Shown here: in pieces, positions 24,114 through 32,791 of the stretch
Layout: every line of letters starts with the position of its first letter
How positions within the stretch are numbered: the first letter of the stretch is position 1
Assembly: GCA_016841185.1 (NCBI GenBank)
Contig: JAENZQ010000032.1
Span: 1-36,435 of the forward strand
Source: Anaerovorax odorimutans
Lineage (GTDB): Bacteria; Bacillota; Clostridia; Peptostreptococcales; JAAYPU01
Length of the DNA: 36,435 bases
Reading direction: 5' to 3'
Position numbers and translations under genes: made by a program
The notes under the pieces: model-generated
What the model was told of the DNA's origin: nothing
Database searches by the model: none
What the model saw: the letters and a program-made list of their open reading frames with translations, nothing else

Positions 24114-25403
24114 TTACTTTGAACTCATTTCCTGATATTCCTTTGGCAGTTCAACTCCGGCCATTTTTGCAACCTTTTGCAGAGTTTCTATACCGGATAC
24201 AGCAACCAAAGGATTACCGACATGGTTTTCATCGCCTTCTTTAAAGGCATTATTTAATCTTATTTCAAATGGACTTATACCTATTTTCCTTGCAAGCTTA
24301 TCTGTTTGGACCTGCTCTGCATACTGTCCGATATTTACACCAAAGCCCCTCATGGAACCACTTGGCATTTTATTGGTGTATACAAGTCTTCCATCTATTG
24401 CAAGGTTTTCTATTTTATTGGCACCTCCGATATAATTTACGTTTTTTTCAAGAGCATAAAGCCCTAATTCCGTATAGGCACCGCAATCTTCAAGGACATC
24501 TACATAACGAGCCGTTATTTTGCCATCTTTTTTTATGCCGTCTTTTATTTTAAAGCGCCATGCACTTCTTATGGTGGTATACATCATTTCTTCTTCACGA
24601 GTCAGATGAAATTTAACGGGTTTTCCAGTCTTTAAAGCCAAAACACCTGCAATATGATCGGTATGTATGCTGTTTTGACCACCAAAGGCGCCGCCGATAG
24701 TGGCTCCCACCATCTTCAGCTTATTGAGGGGAAGCTGGAATACGTTGGAAAGATCGCCCAATGTAAAATATAATCCCTGGGTTTTTGAATGGATAACCAA
24801 CTTGCCGTTTCCGTCCAAATAGGCCAAAGATGCCGTTGTTTCAATGGGTGCATGTTCCTGATTGGGAGTCCAATATTCCCCTTCTACGATATAATCTGCT
24901 TCTGCAAATCCTTTTTCGACATCCCCTCTTCGAATCCTTCTCACTGTATCCACATCATCAAACACTCTTAAATTTCCTTCCGGACGTACTTTCGGAGCAT
25001 CTTCTTTCATGGCTTCTACAGGATCGATTACGTAAGGGAGTTCTTCCATTTCAATTTTAACTTTGCTTAAAGCTTTTAGTGCAGTGGATTTGTCAACTGC
25101 AGCTACTGCAACGATATTCTGTCCTTTATATCGGGCAATATCTTCTGCCAGTACATGATGGTCCGGAACCATTGAGAATAGATTATGGGGGACATCCTTA
25201 TGTGTTATGACCGAATATACTCCCGGTACTTTTTCGGCTTCCGTTGTATCGATAAAATGAATGCGTGTACAGTGATAAGGGCTTCTTAAAGTTTTGCATA
25301 CAAGCATTCCGGGCATACTAAGATCGCTGGGATAAACTGTTTTTCCCGTAACATGACCTATGCCGTCAAAACGGGGGACTCTTTTACCAACGCTTTTAAA
25401 CAT
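24114..25403 (-). CDS. Molybdenum hydroxylase, large molybdopterin-binding subunit
   Basis: A 429-residue protein corresponding to the N-terminal half of the molybdopterin subunit. An a/b-hammerhead domain comes first (YPSDLSMPGMLVCKTLRSPY ... PGVYSVITHKDVP), then the first molybdopterin domain with GGAFGGQNS and PSGSMRGFGVNIGQ. Size and gene order match NdhL of the split clostridial nicotinate dehydrogenase. It overlaps the 2Fe-2S subunit gene by 8 nt and precedes the medium subunit by 14 nt. No in-frame TGA suggests selenocysteine. Molybdenum-cofactor maturation genes are not in the window. Confidence 0.9.
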   Translation of the reverse strand: MFKSVGKRVPRFDGIGHVTGKTVYPSDLSMPGMLVCKTLRSPYHCTRIHFIDTTEAEKVPGVYSVITHKDVPHNLFSMVPDHHVLAEDIARYKGQNIVAVAAVDKSTALKALSKVKIEMEELPYVIDPVEAMKEDAPKVRPEGNLRVFDDVDTVRRIRRGDVEKGFAEADYIVEGEYWTPNQEHAPIETTASLAYLDGNGKLVIHSKTQGLYFTLGDLSNVFQLPLNKLKMVGATIGGAFGGQNSIHTDHIAGVLALKTGKPVKFHLTREEEMMYTTIRSAWRFKIKDGIKKDGKITARYVDVLEDCGAYTELGLYALEKNVNYIGGANKIENLAIDGRLVYTNKMPSGSMRGFGVNIGQYAEQVQTDKLARKIGISPFEIRLNNAFKEGDENHVGNPLVAVSGIETLQKVAKMAGVELPKEYQEMSSK

Positions 25404-25896
25404 CTACATCACTTCCTTTCGGAATAGGTCCGAATTCGCCCTTTGCAACAGCCATGACAGCATCCACGTATTTTTGATATCCGCCGCATCTGCAAAGATT
25501 GCCGGCCAATGCATCTTTTACTTCGTCATAGGAAGGGTTGGGATTCTCGTTTAAAAATGCAGTTGCTGCCATTACCATTCCAGGTGTACAGTATCCGCAT
25601 TGCGGTGCACCATATTCATGAAAAGCCTGCTGAACAGGATGGAGCTTTCCATCCGTACCTAATCCGTCTACTGTTACAACACTTTTTCCTTCAACAGTTA
25701 ATGCAATAATCATACAGGATTTAACTGCCTTGCCGTTGAGGATTACAGTACAGGAACCGCAGTCACCGTGATTACAGCCACATTTCGGACTTGTCAGACT
25801 AAGCTTTTCTCGTAATACCTGCAATAAGGTTTCTTGCGGCTCTGCCACTACTTTAACAGGCATACCATTTAAAACAAATTTAAGAACTTTTGACAT
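25396..25896 (-). CDS. Molybdenum hydroxylase, 2Fe-2S subunit
   Basis: A 166-residue electron-transfer subunit. A plant-ferredoxin-type cluster is bound by C41, C46, C49 and C61 (GCNHGDCGSCTV), and the second, helical-domain cluster by C100, C103, C135 and C137 (QCGYCTPG ... NLCRCGGY). This is the complete two-cluster pattern of XdhC/NdhS-type subunits. It passes electrons from the molybdenum centre to the FAD subunit. It lies 12 nt after the FAD-subunit gene and overlaps the large subunit gene, so all four are one operon. Confidence 0.95.
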   Translation of the reverse strand: MSKVLKFVLNGMPVKVVAEPQETLLQVLREKLSLTSPKCGCNHGDCGSCTVILNGKAVKSCMIIALTVEGKSVVTVDGLGTDGKLHPVQQAFHEYGAPQCGYCTPGMVMAATAFLNENPNPSYDEVKDALAGNLCRCGGYQKYVDAVMAVAKGEFGPIPKGSDVDV

Positions 25897-25908
25897 AACA
25901 CTTACCCC

Positions 25909-26781
25909 CTATTCTTCACTGCAAGCTTGATTAATAGCTCTTTCAAGCATAACAGGTGCGACTTGTTTACGGTACCATGCAGTAGCTCTTATATCATCTA
26001 TAGGGTTGATTTCTTCAACAACCCCGGAACAGATTTCTTTTATAAGCTCCGGTTTTACAGGTTTGCCCACTAATTTGCTTTCAGTTTGGTAACAACGTAC
26101 TGCTGTCGGTGCAACTGCGCCAAGAGCAAGTCTTGCAGCTTTACAAATGCCGTTATCCATTTCGATGTAGGCAGCTGCATTTACAACAGAAAGTGTTTCT
26201 GCTTTTCTTCTCCCGAGCTTTTTAAAGGCGGCTTTACCTTTTCCTTTTTTTATTATGATGGTCGTCAGGACTTCCTTATCGTCAATAACGGTTGATCCCG
26301 GCCCTGTAAAGAAATCTTTAGCAGCAATGGTTCTGCTGCCGTCGATACCGGCCAGTACAAATTGAGCATCAAGAACCAGTAAAGGGGTAATGCTGTCGGC
26401 AGCCGGAGAAGCATTCATAATATTACCTCCGATGGTTGCGACGTTTCTGACAGTGTGTCCGGCTGTTTCTTCCATTGCCTGTATCAAAACAGGAAGATGC
26501 TGTTTTATCAGGTTGCTTTCTTCAATTTCAGTTAAAGTAACCAATGCACCGATGTAAACATTGTCCGAATCCTCTTTAATTTCATTGTTCCCGGTATTTC
26601 CCATATAAATGATATGTAGTGGTGGTTTTTGCTCCTTTGGGATTTCATCCAATTCCTTAGACAGTTTTGGAACAAAATCGGTGCCCCCTGCAAGCAGCTT
26701 TACTTCTTCATCGTTCAGCCCTTGTAACAGACCCAGTAATTCGTCCAGAGATTCAGGGGCTTCATAAAAATATTCCCTCAT
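25909..26781 (-). CDS. Molybdenum hydroxylase, FAD-binding subunit
   Basis: A 290-residue flavoprotein of the CO-dehydrogenase M-subunit/XdhB type. It has LLAGGTDFVPKL and ATIGGNIMNASPAADSITPLL for FAD binding and a C-terminal CODH-flavoprotein domain (RKAETLSVVNAAAYIE, WYRKQVAPVML). First gene of the FAD, Fe-S, large, medium order also reported for ndhF-S-L-M of E. barkeri. AAAGGAGGTC lies close before the ATG. Electron acceptors are NAD(P) in the related enzymes; here this is not shown. Confidence 0.92.
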   Translation of the reverse strand: MREYFYEAPESLDELLGLLQGLNDEEVKLLAGGTDFVPKLSKELDEIPKEQKPPLHIIYMGNTGNNEIKEDSDNVYIGALVTLTEIEESNLIKQHLPVLIQAMEETAGHTVRNVATIGGNIMNASPAADSITPLLVLDAQFVLAGIDGSRTIAAKDFFTGPGSTVIDDKEVLTTIIIKKGKGKAAFKKLGRRKAETLSVVNAAAYIEMDNGICKAARLALGAVAPTAVRCYQTESKLVGKPVKPELIKEICSGVVEEINPIDDIRATAWYRKQVAPVMLERAINQACSEE

Positions 26782-27123
26782 GCTTGACCTCCTTTAAACT
26801 AAATTTCAATGTCTTTTCCGTGATGTATTTTAAATAAATAAATAATAATTTTAACCATTTCTCATCCCCTTTTTACCGTTTTGAACATAAAGCAATTAAA
26901 TATTTATTTGCATAAAATATAATTATGTCATATCATACTATTATTATATTATTATTTTATATTTTTACAATAGCAAATCAATAATTTCCATATTCTAAAA
27001 ACTGACATTAAAAAAATATAGGAGATTTGAAATGATCGCTGTTTTTATTGAATATACAGTATTTATGTCATAGAATTGTTATTATAAACGACAAGCAATT
27101 TATTAAAAGGCAGGCGAGTCAGA
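26782..27123. other. AT-rich divergent intergenic region
   Basis: No convincing gene. On the minus strand a possible TTGTAA/TATAAT pair (26943-26970, 16-nt spacer) could serve the hydroxylase operon, but the DNA is so AT-rich that confidence is low. Two tiny frames with ribosome-site-like words exist: a 19-codon minus frame (26799-26858) and a 13-codon plus frame (27032-27073). Both are too short to call. No member of the mosaic repeat family is present here. Confidence 0.4.
27048..27076 (+). promoter_or_regulatory. Promoter of the O-methyltransferase-like gene
   Basis: TTGAAT (27048-27053) and TAGAAT (27071-27076) are separated by 17 nt. The start point would be about 40 nt before the ATG at 27124. 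Confidence 0.5.
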
Positions 27124-28083
27124 ATGAAGAAATTGATTATTTTTGGAGCAGGTATGAACTGGAACCGGTTAAATAAAGTACTGAACTACCAGAATGCTGA
27201 AATTATAGCTTTTTCCGATAACGACAAGGAAAAATGGGGCAGAGACATCAATGGTATAAAAGTAATCCCGCCGGCTGAAATTTCCATACAATCCTTCGAT
27301 TATATCGTTATTACCAGTCAGTATTATAATGAAATTGAAGTACAGTTAGCGAAACTTGGAATCCTTCGAGATAAAATCATTTCCTTTCTTTCGGGTGATT
27401 TACGTTTGTTTACAGGCGAAAAAATACTCAGTATTTACGATACTGAAAAACTCAGGCAAGAACGGCTGATTATCAATAAAATGGTCAATCTTGACAGGCG
27501 CCGCCTTATGGATCTCGATGATGGCGATTATGTCCGGTTTTCGACTTTGGAGCTTATGGCATTTGAGATTCAATCCAAAGGGTTAAAGGGTAATGTGGCT
27601 GAATTAGGCGTTTATCAGGGTGCATTTGCAAGAAAACTCAACGACCTTTTTAAAGACAGGCTTTTGTATCTGTTTGATACTTTTGAAGGGTTCGAAAAGA
27701 AAGATATTGTCCGTGAAGAAAAAGACCGCTTTTCCAGTCCGAGAGATTCGGCTTTTTCCGATACAAGTATTTCAAAAGTTTTAAAAAAAATGAAGTATCC
27801 TGAACAATGTATCATTCGTAAGGGCTATTTTCCTGAAACCGCTGAGGGGATCCATGATAATTTTGTGTTTGTTAGCTTAGATGCAGATTTATATAATCCC
27901 ACTTATGAAGGACTGAAATACTTTTATCCATTACTTTCCAAGGGAGGCTATATCTTTGTCCATGACTATAATAATGACGAATATACAGGCGTAAAGAAAG
28001 CTGTTCGGCAGTTTTGCAAAGAGGAAGAGATTGGTTATGTGCCCATAGGGGATATGTGTGGAACGGTGGTTATCGCTAAATGA
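27124..28083 (+). CDS. TylF/MycF-like O-methyltransferase with N-terminal Rossmann-like domain
   Basis: A 319-residue two-domain protein. Residues 1-95 are a small nucleotide-binding-like domain (MKKLIIFGAG, IAFSDND, FDYIVITSQYYNEI) of the kind found at the N terminus of some sugar-modifying enzymes. The rest resembles macrocin O-methyltransferase: the SAM-site motif GNVAELGVYQGAFA, LFDTFEGFEKKD, and the metal/substrate motif SLDADLYNPTYEGLKYFYPLL with VHDYN. Family members methylate sugar or small-molecule hydroxyls in an SAM- and Mg-dependent way. No glycan or antibiotic genes are adjacent, so the substrate is open. The ribosome site is weak (AAAAGGCAGG). Confidence 0.8.
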   Translation: MKKLIIFGAGMNWNRLNKVLNYQNAEIIAFSDNDKEKWGRDINGIKVIPPAEISIQSFDYIVITSQYYNEIEVQLAKLGILRDKIISFLSGDLRLFTGEKILSIYDTEKLRQERLIINKMVNLDRRRLMDLDDGDYVRFSTLELMAFEIQSKGLKGNVAELGVYQGAFARKLNDLFKDRLLYLFDTFEGFEKKDIVREEKDRFSSPRDSAFSDTSISKVLKKMKYPEQCIIRKGYFPETAEGIHDNFVFVSLDADLYNPTYEGLKYFYPLLSKGGYIFVHDYNNDEYTGVKKAVRQFCKEEEIGYVPIGDMCGTVVIAK

Positions 28084-28183
28084 CAATATAAGCAGGGTTT
28101 TTTGAATATAGGAAGCTGTTAATGGGAATACTGACTGTTGAAATATTCTGAAGAAGAATAGATGCTTCAGAAAGGAGCATAAC

Positions 28184-29491
28184 ATGCAGGAACCTAATTT
28201 TCTTGAAAAACAGTTTAAGCTTTCCCAGAATAAAACTACTGTCAGGACTGAAATACTCGCAGGAATTACAACCTTTATGACCATGGCCTATATTCTTGTT
28301 GTGAACCCCTTGACTTTGTCGGAAGCGGATATGGATTTTGAAGCCGTATTTACAGCTACGGCATTGTCTTCTATTGTGGGTATTCTGATAATGGCCTTTG
28401 CAGCCAATCTGCCTTTTGCATTAGCACCGGGAATGGGACTGAATGCTTTCTTTGCTTATTATGTGGTTCAAACTTTAGGATACCCATGGCAAATGGCGCT
28501 TACTGCCGTGCTGTTTGAGGGGATTATTTTTATCATACTTACTTTTCTGAATATTAGAGAAGCTATTATCAATTCAATTCCAATGTCTTTGAAGAAATCG
28601 GTTTCTGTAGGAATAGGATTGTTTATTGCACTGATTGGACTGACCAATGCAGAAGTAATTATACCTGGTTCCGGAGTGCTGGTGGCTCTCGGAGATATAA
28701 GAAGCGGAGAACCGTTATTAGCATTGATTGGTCTTGCGGTTACAGGTGTGTTGCTTGCTAAAAAAGTCAAAGGCGCTTTGTTTCTCGGTATTTTGATTAC
28801 AACTGCGGTGGGCTTTCCTATGGGAATTACAAAGATACCTGAAGCTGTTATCAGTCCGCCGCCGTCATTGGCACCAACATTTGCACAATTTGATTTTTCG
28901 AATGTTTTTTCTTTAGATATGCTTATCGTTATTTTTACATTTCTTTTTGTTGATTTGTTCGATACGGTAGGAACTCTGGTAGGAGTTGCGACAAAAGCGG
29001 ATATGCTTGAAGAGGGTGGTAAAGTACCAAAAGCAAAACAGGCTTTATTGGCAGATGCCGTCGCGACAACTGTTGGTGCGGTTTTGGGCACCAGTACCGT
29101 AACGACATATGTTGAAAGTGCTTCCGGAGTTGCCGAAGGCGGCAGGACCGGATTAACATCACTTACTACGGGATTTTTCTTCATCATCGCATTGCTTTTT
29201 TCTCCGATATTTATTATGATTCCATCTTCAGCAACAGCACCTGCCCTTGTACTGGTAGGTCTGTTTATGCTGTCACCCATAAAGGATATTCCTTTTGATG
29301 ACTTCACCGAATCCATACCTGCTTTCCTGGCAATGATTATGATGCCATTGACTTACAGTATATCCGAAGGAATCGTATTTGGTATACTGAGTTATGTGGT
29401 GATTAAATTGCTTTCGGGAAAAGCTAAAGAAATATCCCTGCTTATGTATCTTGTAGCAATACTATTTTTGATTAAAATATATATCGGATAA
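28184..29491 (+). CDS. AzgA-type NCS2 purine permease (guanine/hypoxanthine)
   Basis: A 435-residue membrane protein with about 12-14 hydrophobic segments. Family motifs are TEILAGITTFMTMAYILVVNP at the N terminus, ALAPGMGLNAFFAYYVV, LFVDLFDTVGTLVGVATKADML and GTSTVTTYVESASGVAEGGRTGLT. These match PbuG/AzgA proton-driven transporters of guanine, hypoxanthine or adenine. AAAGGAG stands 7 nt before the ATG. It lies directly upstream of the purE cluster but has its own terminator at 29519. No purine riboswitch is visible in its 100-nt leader. Confidence 0.9.
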   Translation: MQEPNFLEKQFKLSQNKTTVRTEILAGITTFMTMAYILVVNPLTLSEADMDFEAVFTATALSSIVGILIMAFAANLPFALAPGMGLNAFFAYYVVQTLGYPWQMALTAVLFEGIIFIILTFLNIREAIINSIPMSLKKSVSVGIGLFIALIGLTNAEVIIPGSGVLVALGDIRSGEPLLALIGLAVTGVLLAKKVKGALFLGILITTAVGFPMGITKIPEAVISPPPSLAPTFAQFDFSNVFSLDMLIVIFTFLFVDLFDTVGTLVGVATKADMLEEGGKVPKAKQALLADAVATTVGAVLGTSTVTTYVESASGVAEGGRTGLTSLTTGFFFIIALLFSPIFIMIPSSATAPALVLVGLFMLSPIKDIPFDDFTESIPAFLAMIMMPLTYSISEGIVFGILSYVVIKLLSGKAKEISLLMYLVAILFLIKIYIG

Positions 29492-29518
29492 TATCACATT
29501 TCAATTAGTTTTCATTTT

Positions 29519-29539
29519 CGGCGATTAACGCCGTTTTTT
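29519..29539 (+). terminator. Terminator after the purine permease gene
   Basis: CGGCG-ATTAA-CGCCG followed by TTTTTT, 28 nt after the permease stop codon; a compact classical intrinsic terminator. Confidence 0.85.
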
Positions 29540-29550
29540 ATTGCACAAAT

Positions 29551-29587
29551 CCGAATATTAAACTACAAATAACATAATGATATTCGG
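29551..29587. promoter_or_regulatory. PurBox-like inverted pair upstream of purE
   Basis: CCGAATAT at 29551-29558 and its inverted copy ATATTCGG at 29580-29587 are 21 nt apart. They resemble the paired PurR sites (core CCGAAC) that sit upstream of Bacillus pur promoters, though the T in place of C and the slightly longer spacing weaken the match. The predicted purE promoter lies 50 nt downstream. Confidence 0.5.
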
Positions 29588-29637
29588 GTTAAATAGATTT
29601 ATTTTCAAAAATATAATTTAAATAATTCGTATTTATA

Positions 29638-29666
29638 TTGACTCAATGTTTTTTCGTTGATAAGAT
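29638..29666 (+). promoter_or_regulatory. Promoter of the purE-purC-purF cluster
   Basis: TTGACT (29638-29643) and TAAGAT (29661-29666) with a 17-nt spacer, about 66 nt before the predicted purE transcript reaches its TTG start. The -35 matches 5 of 6 positions and the -10 matches 4 of 6. Confidence 0.55.
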
Positions 29667-29738
29667 AAGGATAAGCATATAAATGTGGACAATTTACGGG
29701 CATAATAAGATTAACACATACAATCAGGAGGGATTTAA

Positions 29739-30230
29739 TTGAAAGTTGCGATTATTATGGGTAGTGACTCGGATTATGAAGTTGTCGAGAAAGCCGAAAA
29801 ATTGTTGTTTGAATTTGGCATTACCTGTGATGTGAGAATAATATCTGCACACAGAACACCTTATCAAGCTGAAAATTTTGCAAAAAATGCAGAAAGCGAC
29901 GGTGTAGAGGTCCTAATAGGCGCAGCAGGAAAAGCAGCCCATTTGCCGGGTGTTTTGGCAGCCTATACGCCGCTTCCGGTTATAGGGCTTCCTATTAAGT
30001 CATCCACAATGGATGGGTTGGATTCTCTGCTTTCCATTGTGCAAATGCCAAAAGGAGTTCCTGTTGCTACTGTAGCAATAAATGGAGCAGAAAATGCAGC
30101 ATTGTTGGCGGTACAGATTTTGTCCGTTAAATATCCTGATCTTCGTGAGAAGATGAAGGCTTATAAGAAGAAAATGGAAGAAGATGTTGTGAAAAAAGAT
30201 CAGGCTTTCAGAGAGAGGAGATACCAATGA
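29739..30230 (+). CDS. purE: N5-carboxyaminoimidazole ribonucleotide mutase
   Basis: A 163-residue class I PurE that converts N5-CAIR to CAIR. The motif [13 protein letters not shown] at the N terminus, SAHRTP (residues near 40-45) and [14 protein letters not shown] form the active site. The start is a TTG at 29739, 4 nt after AGGAGGGA; no ATG fits as well. Its stop codon overlaps the purC start (ATGA), so the two are coupled. It heads the pur cluster. No purK gene is in the window, so the N5-CAIR synthase must be elsewhere if this is a true mutase. Confidence 0.95.
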   Translation: MKVAIIMGSDSDYEVVEKAEKLLFEFGITCDVRIISAHRTPYQAENFAKNAESDGVEVLIGAAGKAAHLPGVLAAYTPLPVIGLPIKSSTMDGLDSLLSIVQMPKGVPVATVAINGAENAALLAVQILSVKYPDLREKMKAYKKKMEEDVVKKDQAFRERRYQ

Positions 30231-30931
30231 AAAAACTTGAAATGCTGTATGAAGGAAAAGCAAAAAAAGTATATAAAACTGATAATGAAAAACAGTATAT
30301 TGTAGAATACAAGGACGATGCCACAGCTTTCAACGGAGAGAAGAAAGGCACCATTGTGGATAAAGGCATCGTCAACAACACCATGTCCTCAATAATATTT
30401 CAATTATTGGAGGATAAAGGTATTCCGACGCATTTGGTCAAACTGCTCAGTGACAGGGAAACGTTGGTGAAAGCCGTTAAAATCCTTCCCCTCGAAGTTA
30501 TCATCAGAAATGTTGCAGCAGGTTCCATGTCAAAAAGATTTGGTGTAGAGGAAGGCAGGACTTTAAAGGAAACCGTTTTGGAATTCAGCTATAAAAATGA
30601 TGATTTGGGAGATCCCATGATAAATGAATACCACATTTTTGCATTAGAGCTGGCTACCAGGGAACAGGTAGAGATAGTTAAAGAATATGCTTTCAAAATC
30701 AATGAAATACTTAAGGGCTTTTTTATTGAAAAAGGGTTGAAACTTATTGATTTTAAGTTGGAGTTCGGAGTATATGACGGGAAAATAATTCTTGCAGATG
30801 AAATTTCACCGGATACTTGTAGATTGTGGGATGCTGTAACCAATGAGAAAATGGATAAAGACAGATTCAGAAGGGACTTGGGCAGTGTGAAAGAGACCTA
30901 TCAGGAAGTTCTTGGAAGAATCAAAAGTTAA
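30227..30931 (+). CDS. purC: SAICAR synthase
   Basis: A 234-residue enzyme that joins CAIR and aspartate using ATP. Typical motifs are [13 protein letters not shown] near the start, [25 protein letters not shown] and [14 protein letters not shown]. Its length is standard for Firmicutes. It overlaps purE by 4 nt. Repeat copy E separates it from purF, which otherwise would be the next cistron. Confidence 0.96.
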   Translation: MKKLEMLYEGKAKKVYKTDNEKQYIVEYKDDATAFNGEKKGTIVDKGIVNNTMSSIIFQLLEDKGIPTHLVKLLSDRETLVKAVKILPLEVIIRNVAAGSMSKRFGVEEGRTLKETVLEFSYKNDDLGDPMINEYHIFALELATREQVEIVKEYAFKINEILKGFFIEKGLKLIDFKLEFGVYDGKIILADEISPDTCRLWDAVTNEKMDKDRFRRDLGSVKETYQEVLGRIKS

Positions 30932-30959
30932 GAATCAAGAATTGGTTGGTTGAGTTTTT

Positions 30960-31145
30960 GCGGTTGGCAGTCTGGAGTGGATATATGAGGTTAGAGGCAG
31001 TAATAAAATAATAGATAAAGGATAACAGATAACAGTTGTGGTAAGATACTATGACACAGCCATAGCTTCTACCTTAATTATTAATTGTTCATTATTCAAT
31101 AACTCTTATCTTTTATTTATTATTTATTATCTATTATCTGATATT
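30960..31145 (-). repeat. Mosaic intergenic repeat copy E (inverted, decayed hairpin)
   Basis: On the minus strand this copy has GATAATAGATAATAAATAAT arm words, AATAATGAACAATTAATAATTAAGGTA (in pieces), a core hairpin at 31045-31069, then the TTATC arm and a CCTCTAACCTC end. The stem is the same type as in copies C and D but has one mismatch and two G-U pairs. It is the only complete copy opposite to the flanking genes (purC and purF, plus strand). The remaining leader to 31217 shows nothing else except the purF ribosome site. Confidence 0.75.
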
Positions 31146-31217
31146 CTGTCGCCTATCCCTGATAAGGCTTATATTATAGACCATAGACTTAGACTGATTT
31201 AGATTGGAGCGGTAACT

Positions 31218-32657
31218 ATGTGTGACGAAAGAGAATTGTTTGTAAATGAAACCCCTTGGGATAAATTGAAAGAAGAATGTGGTGTTGTCGGTGTATATGC
31301 ACCGGAAAAAAGGGACATCGCCAGATCCGTATATTTTGGACTGCATGCTCTACAGCACAGAGGACAGGAAAGTGCCGGCATTGCATCCAATAAAAACGGT
31401 AAAATACAATATTATAAAGAAATGGGACTGGTTCAGGAAGTTTTTAACGATGAAATTATAGAGAGATTACAAGGTGATATTGCCATAGGGCATGTCCGGT
31501 ATTCTACTACTGGAGAAAGTTATGTAGTGAATGCAATGCCTTTAGTAGTTTATCATAAAGGAGGAAGCCTTGCTTTGGCCCATAACGGTAATTTGGTCAA
31601 TGCAAAAGAAATAAGGGATGAGCTACAGGATAATGGTGTTATTTTTCAGACATCCATTGATTCGGAGGTTATTGCCAGCCTTATAGCAAAGTACAGTCGG
31701 GAGAAAACAATAGAAGAGGCTATTGTGGAAACAACAAAAATGATTCGGGGGGCTTATGCTCTGGTGATCACTTATGGCGATAAGCTTATTGGCGTACGGG
31801 ACCCAAATGGTATCCGGCCTCTTTGTATTGGAAAACTGGAAAATGGTTATGTCCTATCTTCTGAAAGTTGTGCTTTTTCTGTAATGGGGGCTGAATTTGT
31901 AAGAGATGTGGAAGCCGGTGAAATGGTGATTATTGAAGATAACCAGATAAAAAGCATTCAGTATGGGGGTAAGGTTCAAAAGGCAGCCTGTACCTTCGAA
32001 TATGTTTATTTTTCAAGGCCTGACAGTGTTGTGGACGGAAAAAATGTATATCTGGCCAGAAGAAATGCAGGCATTATTTTAGCAAGAGAATATCCTGTCG
32101 AGGCTGATATGGTCATTGCTGTTCCCGATTCCGGAACGGTAGCTGCTGTCGGATATGCACAAGAGTCCGGAATTCCTTTCGGGGAAGGATTGATAAAAAA
32201 TAGATATGTGGGAAGAACCTTTATACAACCGGATCAGAGAATGCGGGAATTAAGTGTAAAATTGAAATTAAATGTTCTCAGGGAAAATATAAAAGGAAAA
32301 CGGATCGTCATGATTGATGATTCTATTGTCAGAGGTACAACAAGCGGGAAAATTGTGAAAATGCTTAAAGAAGCAGGGGCAAAAGAAGTCCATATTCGCG
32401 TAAGCTCACCTCCAGTCATGCATTCATGCTATTTTGGAATTGATACCCCGAGCAGAAGACATTTGGTTGCAGCCAATCATTCTGTGGAGGAAATCAGCAA
32501 AATGATCGGTGCAGACAGTTTAGGTTATTTAAGTGTAGAAGGCCTCATTGAAGCCATAGGACTGCCGGCAGATCAATTGTGTACCGCATGCTTTAACGGA
32601 GTGTATCCTATGGATGTCTCCAGGACAGGGAATAAGTATGTTTTCGAGAAAGAATAA
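31218..32657 (+). CDS. purF: Amidophosphoribosyltransferase
   Basis: The first committed enzyme of purine synthesis: PRPP and glutamine give phosphoribosylamine. It has 479 residues. Residues 1-20 are a propeptide; cleavage exposes C21 (CGVVGVY) as the N-terminal nucleophile of the glutaminase. The transferase half has the PRPP loop RIVMIDDSIVRGTTSGK. Cysteines in AACTFEY, HSCYFGIDTP and LCTACFNG fit the 4Fe-4S cluster of the Bacillus-type enzyme, which makes it oxygen-sensitive. GGAG lies 8 nt before the ATG. Its leader is repeat copy E, and purM follows after 134 nt. Confidence 0.96.
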   Translation: MCDERELFVNETPWDKLKEECGVVGVYAPEKRDIARSVYFGLHALQHRGQESAGIASNKNGKIQYYKEMGLVQEVFNDEIIERLQGDIAIGHVRYSTTGESYVVNAMPLVVYHKGGSLALAHNGNLVNAKEIRDELQDNGVIFQTSIDSEVIASLIAKYSREKTIEEAIVETTKMIRGAYALVITYGDKLIGVRDPNGIRPLCIGKLENGYVLSSESCAFSVMGAEFVRDVEAGEMVIIEDNQIKSIQYGGKVQKAACTFEYVYFSRPDSVVDGKNVYLARRNAGIILAREYPVEADMVIAVPDSGTVAAVGYAQESGIPFGEGLIKNRYVGRTFIQPDQRMRELSVKLKLNVLRENIKGKRIVMIDDSIVRGTTSGKIVKMLKEAGAKEVHIRVSSPPVMHSCYFGIDTPSRRHLVAANHSVEEISKMIGADSLGYLSVEGLIEAIGLPADQLCTACFNGVYPMDVSRTGNKYVFEKE

Positions 32658-32791
32658 AAAAAGAAGGTTAGAAGTTCAGAGGGTGTCACCGTATCTATCA
32701 GCACCAAAGTAGCAGTGTAGTAATCTAAATAAGAAAGTAATAGAGGGCAGTTGAATGCTAAGAATTTAAGAACGGGAGGGATAGGATTAAT

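Noticed and set aside
24099-24116. Frameshift or selenocysteine readthrough joining the two molybdopterin subunits
   Set aside because: The upstream gene ends in TAA, not TGA, the downstream gene has its own ribosome site and ATG, and the same split is known in clostridial nicotinate dehydrogenase.
26799-26858. 19-codon minus-strand frame upstream of the FAD subunit gene
   Set aside because: A ribosome-site-like word is present, but the frame lies in extremely AT-rich DNA and is too short to support.
28468-29316. 282-codon minus-strand frame inside the purine permease gene
   Set aside because: Antisense shadow of a hydrophobic protein; low-complexity Pro/Ser/Thr/Ile composition, no start signal and no recognisable motif.
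29492-29738. Purine or PreQ1 riboswitch upstream of purE
   Set aside because: No conserved three-way junction words or paired loops; the only hairpin is the permease terminator.
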